DNA of 64,000 nucleotides from Lujinxingia litoralis (GTDB lineage Bacteria > Myxococcota_A > Bradymonadia > Bradymonadales > Bradymonadaceae): contig NZ_QHKO01000004.1 of the NCBI RefSeq assembly GCF_003260125.1, forward strand, positions 62,001-126,000. The letters are read 5' to 3'. The notes below the pieces were generated by a model that worked only from the letters and a program-made list of their open reading frames with translations, was not told the DNA's origin and did not search any database. How positions within the stretch are numbered: the first letter of the stretch is position 1; each line of letters starts with the position of its first letter. The translations under genes were made by a program, and so were the position numbers. Below are positions 1 to 9,675 of the stretch, one piece after another.

Positions 1-2534
<2,534 letters not shown>

Positions 2535-2627
2535 GAAGTCCTCGTCTGCGGTAGAAGTCGCGGTTCGGGTTGAAATACCAGTAGTTTACGACGCTGAGGA
2601 TGCTAAGAACGGGGCAGCAATAAGTAA

Positions 2628-2657
2628 AATTGATTCAGTCTATTGTTTCGATTAATT
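2628..2657. promoter_or_regulatory. AT-rich imperfect dyad between acnA and lysR
   Basis: AATTGAT (2628-2634) and ATTAATT (2651-2657) form an imperfect inverted repeat, one mismatch in seven, with 16 bp between the arms. It lies in an unusually AT-rich patch of an otherwise very GC-rich spacer. LysR-type regulators typically bind AT-rich dyads between their own gene and a divergent target, so this is a candidate operator. The link is inferred from position and symmetry only. Confidence 0.4.
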
Positions 2658-2749
2658 TCATTTATCACCCCCGACCGCCGCGCGGCCGGTATCTCCGCTG
2701 ACGCGACGCTCCCCCCCTGTCGTCTTCGCTTCCCCTATCAGGCAGCCCC

Positions 2750-3661
2750 ATGGAACTCAGTCATCTACGCACCTTTCTGGTGCTGGCCGACGAAAAACAC
2801 ATGACCCGGGCCGCCGGCCGATTGCACCTGACCCAGCCGGCGGTCAGCGCCCAGCTGGCCCGTCTGGAGGAGTCGGTGGGTCAGAAGCTCTTCGACCGCA
2901 CCTCGGCCGGCCTGGTCCTTACCCAGGCCGGGCAGACGCTTTTGCCCTACGCCCAGGAATCGCTCTCGCGCCTCGAAGACGCTCGCAGCGCCCTCGACCA
3001 GCTCTCGGGACTGCAGCGCGGCGCCCTCTCGATCGGCGGGGGGGCCACCGCCACCACCTTCTTGCTGCCGCCCCTGCTGGCGCGCTTTCACGAGGCCAAC
3101 CCGGCGATTCGTTTCTTTGTGCGCGAGCAGCCCTCCCAGTCGGTGGTCGAAGACGTGCTCAGCGGCGCGCTGGATCTGGGCGTGGTGACGCTGCCGATCA
3201 AGCAGCCCGGCTCCAACAACACCGCCCCGGGACGCCTGCACCTGGAGCAGTGGATCGACGATGAGCTACGCCTGCTCATCCCCCCGCGCTTTGAGCTCAG
3301 CCGCCAGCGCACCTTCGCCTGGGAAGATTTGGCCGGGGTGCCTCTGGTGCTCTTTGAGGCGGGCTCGGCGGTGCGAAACCTCATTGACGCCCGCATCTTC
3401 GAGGCCGGCATCGATCCGGATATCGTCATGGAGCTGCGCTCCATCGAATCGCTCAAACAGATGGTCGCCCAGGGGATCGGCGCGGCCTTTGTGAGCCAAC
3501 ACGCGCTCAGTGGCACCGAACGGGGGCTGCGCGCGCGCGCCCATCCCCTCAAGCGCACGCTGGCCATGTGCTACCGCAGCGACCGCACTCTGCCGGCGGC
3601 CGCCCGGGCCTTTTTGGCCACCATGCGCAGCACCCGGGTCGGACAGCCGGGGCCGGGCTAA
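2750..3661 (+). CDS. LysR family transcriptional regulator
   Basis: 303-residue DNA-binding regulator of normal LysR length. Residues 1-60 hold the winged helix-turn-helix (MELSHLRTFLVLADEKHMTR, then QPAVSAQLARLEESVGQKLF), and residues about 90-295 form the periplasmic-binding-protein-like effector domain. The first ATG is used and its product aligns with the family start. The gene is divergent from acnA and followed within 45 bp by the convergent OmpA gene. Effector unknown; the layout makes acnA and autoregulation the first targets to consider. Confidence 0.93.
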   Translation: MELSHLRTFLVLADEKHMTRAAGRLHLTQPAVSAQLARLEESVGQKLFDRTSAGLVLTQAGQTLLPYAQESLSRLEDARSALDQLSGLQRGALSIGGGATATTFLLPPLLARFHEANPAIRFFVREQPSQSVVEDVLSGALDLGVVTLPIKQPGSNNTAPGRLHLEQWIDDELRLLIPPRFELSRQRTFAWEDLAGVPLVLFEAGSAVRNLIDARIFEAGIDPDIVMELRSIESLKQMVAQGIGAAFVSQHALSGTERGLRARAHPLKRTLAMCYRSDRTLPAAARAFLATMRSTRVGQPGPG

Positions 3662-3704
3662 GGTTCCCGGCGCCTTGCCAGCTCAGGGCTCCGGGGCGCG
3701 CTCT

Positions 3705-5369
3705 TTAAGGCGCCCGCGACGGCCCCCCTTCGTCGCCCTGCTCCAGAATCCTAAACTCCACTCGCCGGTTGGCGGCGTGAGCCTCGTCGGTGTCGCTCTC
3801 ATCCAAGAGCTGCCCGGATCCGTAGCCCCGGGCCACGATCCGGGAGGCGTCCACCCCCTGCGAGACCAGGTACTCGCGCACCGCCTTGGCCCGCTCCTCG
3901 GAGAGCATCTCGTTGTACTCGGCATCCCCGCGGCGGTCGGTATGCCCGGCCACCTCCAGAAGCAAAATATCGGGGTTGGTCCGCAGAATCAGCGCCACCT
4001 GATCCAGCAGCTCAAACGAGGCCTCCACGATCACGGCCTTATCCGTCTGGAAAAACACCTTGTCGAGAATGCGAATCGCGTTGTCTTCACGCACCGCCTT
4101 TTGCACCGGCGGCGGGCAGCCCTGATGGGTGCGCAGCCCGGGCACCTCGGGACAGCGATCGTCCAGGTCGAGCACCCCATCCTCATCCACATCGTCCTCG
4201 GGGCAGCCATCGCCGGCGCCCAGTCCGTCGAAATCAGCCGCTTCGGTGGGGCAGGCATCCTCAGCATCCAGGATGCCGTCGCCATCCTGATCGAGCAGCG
4301 GGCAGCCCTGCGCATCGACCGCCCCGGTCCAGTCCGCGGCCAGACTCTCGCAGCCCTGCGGCGCCACGAGGGCGCAGCCCTGCTCGTCGCGGGGCCCCTG
4401 ATAATCGGGAGGCGTCTGTACCGCGCACGCTGGCGGCCGGGCCGCCGCGCGCTCCGGCGCCCCGTCCGGACGCCAGCTCAACCCTACCAGGCCGCGCTGC
4501 GCCGCGCTTCCCACGCCGCTCACCAGACCACCACCGCCGGCCAGGGTCACCGAGAGGTGCTCGGTGAGTGCCCAGCGCACCCCGACCAGGGCCTCCAGCG
4601 GCGACGTGGTGATCGCGGGGTCCACCAGCACCGACGCGCCAAAAAGCTCAGCCCCCACAAAGAGCACATCGGCCACCGCTTCCAGCTCCGCCCCCACCCC
4701 GTAGGTGAGCCCGGGTCCGATGCGCAGATCATGCACCTCTTTCACCCCTTGCAGGCGAGCTCCCAGGTTGGCCGAAAGCACCAGCGGACCGGCCGGCGAG
4801 TCGATCCGATAGTCCGCCAACACCTCGGGATGGGCGCTCACGGCCCCGGCGCCTCGATAGGCCAGCGCATCTCCGGTGGGCAGACTCAGCCCAAACCCTG
4901 CGCCGAGCCCGAACCTCCCCCCCGCCAGCCTCAGAATCTGCGCCTTGCCCCGCAGCGTCAGGTCCCCCACGCCGGCACCCGCCAGCGAGGCGCCTTCATA
5001 GCTGCCCCGGGTGCTGAAGATGACCGGCAGCCCCAACTCCACCTGATAGCGATCGCCGAAGCCCAGGCCTCCCAGAAGATGTCCGGTGATCTGCTGATCG
5101 ATCACCGGCTCGCGGGAGCCATCTTCATACTCCAGCACCAGCGGATCGTTGGCCCACCCCAGCATCCACGCGCCATAGGGCTGAAGATGCCCGGCGCTCG
5201 CGGCGCTATCGACCGAAAACACCGCCCCGGGGCTCACCACCGGGGCAAAGGTCTGAGCATCAAACCCGCTTCTCTCCTGCGCCGACGCCGAAGCGGCCAG
5301 CGTTGTTATCACCACCACACCCACCGCGCTCATCGCGCAGCGCTCGGCCCACGTTACCCACATCGTCAT
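3705..5369 (-). CDS. OmpA family protein with thrombospondin type-3 repeats
   Basis: Predicted outer-membrane protein anchored to peptidoglycan. The N-terminus has a signal peptide (hydrophobic stretch ending ASASAQ) and is followed by about 300 residues rich in alternating beta strands, a likely barrel. Next comes a Cys-containing TSP3 region (DQDGDGILDAEDACP, DVDEDGVLDLDDRCP), a calcium-binding stalk, and then a C-terminal OmpA domain with GHTDRRGDAEYNEMLSEERA and ANRRVEF. A frame open further upstream would add 10 residues; I prefer the ATG at 5369, or 5363 two codons later, because purine-rich GGGAGTGGGAAG lies just upstream and the signal peptide then starts properly. This architecture is common in Myxococcota-like outer membranes. 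It converges on the lysR gene. Confidence 0.9.
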   Translation of the reverse strand: MTMWVTWAERCAMSAVGVVVITTLAASASAQERSGFDAQTFAPVVSPGAVFSVDSAASAGHLQPYGAWMLGWANDPLVLEYEDGSREPVIDQQITGHLLGGLGFGDRYQVELGLPVIFSTRGSYEGASLAGAGVGDLTLRGKAQILRLAGGRFGLGAGFGLSLPTGDALAYRGAGAVSAHPEVLADYRIDSPAGPLVLSANLGARLQGVKEVHDLRIGPGLTYGVGAELEAVADVLFVGAELFGASVLVDPAITTSPLEALVGVRWALTEHLSVTLAGGGGLVSGVGSAAQRGLVGLSWRPDGAPERAAARPPACAVQTPPDYQGPRDEQGCALVAPQGCESLAADWTGAVDAQGCPLLDQDGDGILDAEDACPTEAADFDGLGAGDGCPEDDVDEDGVLDLDDRCPEVPGLRTHQGCPPPVQKAVREDNAIRILDKVFFQTDKAVIVEASFELLDQVALILRTNPDILLLEVAGHTDRRGDAEYNEMLSEERAKAVREYLVSQGVDASRIVARGYGSGQLLDESDTDEAHAANRRVEFRILEQGDEGGPSRAP

Positions 5370-5546
5370 CTTCCCACTCCCACATCCAGCCGGCACCACA
5401 GGCCCCGAGCCCCCGGACTCACCAGGCCTGCCGCGCCCACACGAAAAAGCATCAAAAAAGGGGCTACCAGGGTCAGGGCATCTTTTCGCATCGTCACCTC
5501 TTGACGTCCACCCCCAACTTGTATAGACACAGTGCCGCTTGAGCGT

Positions 5547-5619
5547 GCCAACGTAGCTCAGCTGGTAGAGCAGCTCACTCGTAATGAGCAGGTCACCGGT
5601 TCAAGTCCGGTCGTTGGCT
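5547..5619 (+). tRNA. tRNA-Thr (anticodon CGT)
   Basis: 73-nt cloverleaf read by eye. The acceptor arms GCCAACG and CGTTGGC pair perfectly, D-stem GCTC/GAGC, anticodon stem GCTCA/TGAGC with loop CTCGTAA giving anticodon CGT (codon ACG, Thr), and T-arm ACCGG-TTCAAGT-CCGGT. The discriminator is T and CCA is not encoded. It stands alone between two reverse-strand protein genes. Confidence 0.96.
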
Positions 5620-5688
5620 TAAAAGAGCGTCAAGACATACTCGCTTCTTGAAGTTCCCTCCCAGGGATTAAAAAAGTGAGCTAAAGCC

Positions 5689-5717
5689 AAAGAGGCTCCC
5701 CAACGGGGAGCCTCTTT
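5689..5717. terminator. Bidirectional intrinsic terminator
   Basis: Perfect 12-bp stem AAAGAGGCTCCC / GGGAGCCTCTTT with a 5-nt loop, A-rich on the left and T-rich on the right. It can end the tRNA transcript on the plus strand and the gene ending at 5744 on the minus strand. Confidence 0.85.
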
Positions 5718-5743
5718 GGTTTCTTGCTCTTGGCTTTTGAGGC

Positions 5744-6904
5744 TCAAGCCTCGGCGCGCACCGCCTCGTAGACCTCCAGCATCCACTGGTAGATCGCCTC
5801 GTCGCCGGGGGTCTGGCCGCTGGCCTCGGCTCCGGCGCGTCGCACGCCTTCGATCAGCTTGCGCAAGGGCTTGTGGAAATCATCGTCCACCGTCCAGAAC
5901 ATCGCGGTCAGACGCGAGACATCGCCGTGGGGCTCACGGGTGTAGCTGACCACCCGATCCAGATCGGCGCCTCGCCCCATGGCATCGACGCCGCGCAGCA
6001 TCTCCTCGACCTCGGTCTTAAAGGCCTGAACCACCGGATGATCGCCGGCCAACTCCGCCCGATCACTCGTGCCCAGCGCCAGCCGCGCGCTAAAGCGCGC
6101 GGTCTCCAGGCCCTGGCCGGGCCGGTAGCGCACATGCACGCTCAGGGTCTGCCCGGCCTCCACCACCACATCTTCTTTAAAGGGCGCCAGAATCGGCCCC
6201 CCGGCCTGCTCGGAGCTGATCAGCGCTACCCCGGGCACCAGCTCGACCATCGAGCTCAGACGGAGCCCGCTGGCCACCCCGCCGAGCAGCGCGTGAATGA
6301 AGATCGTATCATCAATCCCATCCTGCGCCCGGGCCGCCGACGCGAACTCCGTGGTTAAAAAATGCTTCGACTCGCTCAAGATCGCCACCGGCTCCCCGGG
6401 ACGACTCAGCCGGGCGGCCCGCACCTCCAGGCCCCCGGCGCCGGTGGGCACGTGAGCCAACTCCATCAACTGGGCCACTCGCCAGGGGATCAGCTGCCCG
6501 CCAGATTTGAGCACCGCGCCGGCCAGGTGGGCCAGCACCGCGGCGTCCGGGCCCTCCAACATCCAGGTCGATACCGGCAGGTACATCACCACATCGGCGC
6601 GTTGCCCCAGAGTGACCTCGGTCAGCCCGGCCTGCACCACCTCGACCTTGGCCGCCAGCCCCTGACGCGCGGCGGCTTCGCCTGCCAGCTGGCAGCCGGC
6701 CTCGTCCTCCAGGATCACCACCACCGACGCCGCCCCGGAGGCCGCCTCGACCATGTAGCTGGCCGCCTGCCACCCCGCTAACGCCACGCGCTCCTTGCCG
6801 GTCAACACCTCGCCAAAGGCCCGTACCACCGACCCTCGTCGATGCGGATCCAGTGCCGCAGAGAGCTGGGTTGATTCTACCGCTTGATTCGCCGTCGAAC
6901 TCAT
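5744..6904 (-). CDS. PRMT-like Rossmann/beta-barrel protein, function uncertain
   Basis: 386-residue cytosolic protein. The start at 6904 has GGAGG six bases upstream; a longer open frame to 7015 would add a low-complexity Arg-rich tail and is less likely. The first half reads like a class I methyltransferase fold (VVVILEDEAG, then ADVVMYLPVSTWMLEG and LKSGGQLIPWRVAQLMELAHVP), and the second half is beta-rich. That order resembles protein arginine methyltransferases. However, the glycine-rich SAM loop is poor and the PRMT double-glutamate loop is not evident, so activity is doubtful. It stands alone. Methyltransferase is an inference from pattern; a structural homologue without catalysis is equally possible. 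Confidence 0.6.
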   Translation of the reverse strand: MSSTANQAVESTQLSAALDPHRRGSVVRAFGEVLTGKERVALAGWQAASYMVEAASGAASVVVILEDEAGCQLAGEAAARQGLAAKVEVVQAGLTEVTLGQRADVVMYLPVSTWMLEGPDAAVLAHLAGAVLKSGGQLIPWRVAQLMELAHVPTGAGGLEVRAARLSRPGEPVAILSESKHFLTTEFASAARAQDGIDDTIFIHALLGGVASGLRLSSMVELVPGVALISSEQAGGPILAPFKEDVVVEAGQTLSVHVRYRPGQGLETARFSARLALGTSDRAELAGDHPVVQAFKTEVEEMLRGVDAMGRGADLDRVVSYTREPHGDVSRLTAMFWTVDDDFHKPLRKLIEGVRRAGAEASGQTPGDEAIYQWMLEVYEAVRAEA

Positions 6905-7102
6905 CACCGCCTCCAGTCTGTTGTCGTGTGAACGTCTCGTTGACCTTCTACCACCCGGCCATCCACCCCGGCAAATCGGCCCGAGAGCCCGGGCCGCCGG
7001 CACAAAGTTTGTCAAAGCCCGGCCCCTGTGCTACTCCCAACCCTCGTTAAATTCGACCTTTGGCCAGCGCTGCGCGCACCCATGATCAAGGACTTGAGCG
7101 CC

Positions 7103-7744
7103 ATGCCCTTCTCTGCCAGACCTCTCTTTAGCCCCCTCACCATCGCCGCGCTCGTCGTTCTGAGCCTCAACGTTCTGGCCTGTCGCGCTGACGACACCAT
7201 CAAGCAGGGCAACGATGGCGAGTTCTGCAACGGCGCCGATGACGACTGCCGCGCCCCCCTGGTCTGCGAAGACTTCGTCTGCCGCAGCCCCCTGGGCGTA
7301 GAAGGGCTGGATTGCCGCACGATGTGCGAAAAGCTCGAGACCTGTGAGGCTGCCGAATCCGACTGCCGCCCGCGCTGCGAGAACACCATCCGCCAGTGGA
7401 GCCTGGACGCCGTCGAGCAATTCGGACGGTGCATCGTCGAAGACCTCACCTGTGAAGAGGCCCGCGAAGCCGACGCCCCGCAGACCTGCTACGTGCGCCT
7501 GGACCTTCCCCTTGATCGCCAGATGCGCTGCGACGCCTTCATCGACGCCCATGGCGAGTGCCTCCCCGGCGAATCCACCGAGCCCCTGCGCCAGGCCTGC
7601 TACCGCATGGCCCGCACCCGCAGCGATGTCTTCTGGGAGTACTCCGACGCCTGCGCCGAGCGCATCGAAGAAGGTGTCTGCGAGGATATCACCGCCTGCC
7701 TCGATCAAGTCTTCGAGCTCGGCGACACCTCCCCGGCGCCCTGA
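7103..7744 (+). CDS. Cys-rich lipoprotein of unknown function
   Basis: Starts with a lipoprotein signal peptide: basic N-region, hydrophobic core, lipobox LNVLAC. The mature part is dense in cysteine, with more than a dozen residues paired in patterns such as CNGADDDCRAPLVCEDFVC and CEKLETCEAAESDCRPRC. That suggests a disulfide-stabilised domain on the outer membrane or in the periplasm. I use the ATG at 7103 because AAGGA sits 10 bases upstream and the signal peptide is then of normal length (about 26 residues to the Cys); ATG at 7082 is possible. Short Cys-rich lipoproteins like this are frequent in Myxococcota-like genomes. No function recognised. Confidence 0.82.
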   Translation: MPFSARPLFSPLTIAALVVLSLNVLACRADDTIKQGNDGEFCNGADDDCRAPLVCEDFVCRSPLGVEGLDCRTMCEKLETCEAAESDCRPRCENTIRQWSLDAVEQFGRCIVEDLTCEEAREADAPQTCYVRLDLPLDRQMRCDAFIDAHGECLPGESTEPLRQACYRMARTRSDVFWEYSDACAERIEEGVCEDITACLDQVFELGDTSPAP

Positions 7745-7748
7745 GCCT

Positions 7749-8255
7749 TCAGAGCACCGATTCCAGCGCTTCGACCTTCTTTAAAAGGCCCGGATCATCG
7801 GAGACCACCTTCAGGGTCCCGAGCCGGGCCTTTATTGCGACCCCTCGCTTGATCCCCTTGCGTGCCTGCAGATCCAGCAGGTGATCGAGCACCCCGTGCA
7901 GGGTGCGCTCGCGGGGGTGATCCAGCGCCTTGATCAGCACCTCCTCATCATCGGGCCAGGGGTGGCCGGCGGCCACAAAGGCGTTGATCGCCTTGACCAG
8001 CGCCGGCAACTCCTCGATCTGGCGCAGCTCGGCCACGGCCTGCTGATAGGCCGCCCCGGGGCTGCCCTCCTCGGGGGCCAGCCCCTCGGCCAACTTCTCA
8101 AAACGCTCGGGGGTTTTGGCCCCGGACGTAAAAAACTTCTCCAGATCGGCCTTATACGCCGCCGCGGACTTGCGGTCGCGCTCGGCGCTGCGGCCTGAGG
8201 CGCGCTTGTTCTGCGTGTACTTACTGCCTCGACTGTACTTTCGATCATCGCTCAT
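7749..8255 (-). CDS. Basic helical protein of unknown function
   Basis: 168 residues from MSDDRKYSRGSKYTQNKR. The first 40 residues are strongly basic and polar, the rest predominantly helical with many Ala, Glu and Leu. There is no signal peptide or membrane segment, so it should be cytosolic; the basic N-terminus could contact nucleic acid, which is inference. The ATG at 8255 is chosen over an upstream start because GGGAG precedes it at normal spacing. It converges on the lipoprotein gene with 4 bp between stops and no obvious terminator hairpin. Confidence 0.72.
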   Translation of the reverse strand: MSDDRKYSRGSKYTQNKRASGRSAERDRKSAAAYKADLEKFFTSGAKTPERFEKLAEGLAPEEGSPGAAYQQAVAELRQIEELPALVKAINAFVAAGHPWPDDEEVLIKALDHPRERTLHGVLDHLLDLQARKGIKRGVAIKARLGTLKVVSDDPGLLKKVEALESVL

Positions 8256-8395
8256 AGGGGGCTCCCGAAGACCTGTCTTCATGAAATGAGGTAAACCTGC
8301 CGCGTTGATGAATACCGCGAGCAGGTCGGCGTCTCAACGATGCGACCGGGAAACTTAAGCAACTTCGCCCCGGACGTAGCATCTCCTCCTCTTGT

Positions 8396-8423
8396 GCCGC
8401 GGGCCGTCAGGGCGGCCCGCGGC
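8396..8423 (+). promoter_or_regulatory. Strong GC hairpin in the leader of the Arg-Pro/Cys-repeat gene
   Basis: GCCGCGGGCCG and CGGCCCGCGGC form a perfect 11-bp stem with a 6-nt loop, ending 24 nt before the ATG at 8448. No T-tract follows, so it is not a classic terminator. It leaves the ribosome-binding site (CGGAG at 8437) free and may stabilise the mRNA 5' end or act as an attenuator stem. Confidence 0.5.
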
Positions 8424-8447
8424 GCAGCAAAACTCTCGGAGTTCATC

Positions 8448-9545
8448 ATGAAACGCCCTCCTGCTGCCCGCTTCTCCCCGATCGTGACCGCCATGATGGT
8501 GCTGGCCTCGCTCTTCTTCTCGACGAGCGCCTCGGCTCAGTCCCGCGGCTTTGACGTGCGTCTGGACACCCTCCAGGTCGAGCGCGACCGCGGCCAGCTC
8601 TTCATCACCTACCAGGTCGATTCGCGAGATTGGCGGGCGTTGCAGCGGGCGAACATCCAGCCGCGCCTCAACGTCTACCTGCCCGAAGGCCGTAACCGCT
8701 CCTTTGAATTCGTGCAGGCCCTGCGCCTGGACTCCCCCCGCGGCCAGGCCACGCTGAATGTGGGCCGCCGCGCCAACGCCTCGCACATCGAGTTGCGCAT
8801 GGTCGGCACGCAGGGGCGCAACACCATCACCACCATCCGCACCGGCCGGTTGCGCCCGGCCCAGACCCTGCGCCTGCCCATCCGGGAACTCGACCGTCCC
8901 AATCGCCCCGACCGCCCCAATCGCCCCGACCGCCCCAATCGCCCCGACCGTCCCAACCGCCCCAATCGGCCCGACCGTCCCAATCGCCCCGACCGCCCCC
9001 ACCGGCCCGGCAACCCTTCTCCGGACGATCGCTGCAATCGTGACCACCACCACGACTCCTCGTGCAGCGGCGGCCACAACGATCACCACCACGACCACCA
9101 TGGCCCGAACTGCGGCTGCGATGACTGGGACCACGACCGCCCCAACCGCCCCAACCGCCCCAACCGCCCCGGTGCCAACCGCGCCGAGATCATCAACGCC
9201 TGCGGCGAACACAGCCGCTTCTCCAGCGGAGTCTCCCGCTGCGTGGAGCTCGCCAGTGAGATTCGCCCCCGCAACGCCGTGGCCACCATCAAGGCCTGCG
9301 GTGAAGCCACCACCTTCTCCGGCGATTTTGAGCATTGCCTGAGCACCGCCGCCGACTTCCGCACGCGCCCGGCTCCGGCCATCCGCGCCTGCGACCAGGC
9401 CACCACCTTCTCCAGTGACTTCCGCAGCTGCGTCTCCACCGCGGCCACCTTCCGCAGCGCCCCGGCGCCGGTCATTCGCGCCTGTGGCAACAGCACCCGC
9501 TTCTCCAGCGACTTCCAGCGCTGCCTGGACGCCAGCGGCGCCTGA
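8448..9545 (+). CDS. Exported protein with Arg-Pro/Asn-Asp repeats, His-rich linker and four two-Cys repeats
   Basis: 365-residue secreted protein; ATG at 8448 has CGGAG upstream and gives a clear signal peptide ending STSASAQ. Residues about 25-140 look like a beta-sandwich. Then follow more than ten tandem Asn/Asp/Arg-Pro triplets of the RPN-RPD type, a His/Asp/Cys-rich linker (including DHHHD and NDHHHDHH), a second shorter RPN run, and four tandem repeats of about 33 residues. Each repeat has the pattern I-x-A-C-x5-F-S-x5-C (ACGEHSRFSSGVSRC, ACGEATTFSGDFEHC, ACDQATTFSSDFRSC, ACGNSTRFSSDFQRC). The His/Asp linker could bind divalent metal, and each Cys pair could close a loop; both are inference. 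No family recognised beyond the composition. Confidence 0.85.
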   Translation: MKRPPAARFSPIVTAMMVLASLFFSTSASAQSRGFDVRLDTLQVERDRGQLFITYQVDSRDWRALQRANIQPRLNVYLPEGRNRSFEFVQALRLDSPRGQATLNVGRRANASHIELRMVGTQGRNTITTIRTGRLRPAQTLRLPIRELDRPNRPDRPNRPDRPNRPDRPNRPNRPDRPNRPDRPHRPGNPSPDDRCNRDHHHDSSCSGGHNDHHHDHHGPNCGCDDWDHDRPNRPNRPNRPGANRAEIINACGEHSRFSSGVSRCVELASEIRPRNAVATIKACGEATTFSGDFEHCLSTAADFRTRPAPAIRACDQATTFSSDFRSCVSTAATFRSAPAPVIRACGNSTRFSSDFQRCLDASGA

Positions 9546-9593
9546 GCCCTTCCCGGCTCGCCACGATGGCCAGCCGGGAGCCCAACTCGCCAT

Positions 9594-9630
9594 AAAAAAG
9601 CCTCGCCAGAACCCGGCGAGGCTTTTTTTA
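9594..9630. terminator. Bidirectional terminator between convergent genes
   Basis: GCCTCGCC (9600-9607) pairs with GGCGAGGC (9615-9622), flanked by six A on the left and seven T on the right. It serves both the plus-strand repeat protein and the minus-strand pyc gene that ends at 9676. Confidence 0.92.
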
Positions 9631-9675
9631 TGGGCACGGCGCCGGCCGGCGAAACCGGCCGGCGCGCCCGGGGGC

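Noticed and set aside
3510..5504. 664-codon plus-strand open frame opposite the OmpA gene
   Set aside because: The reverse strand has signal peptide, TSP3 and OmpA motifs; the plus frame is an Arg/His/Pro-rich shadow.
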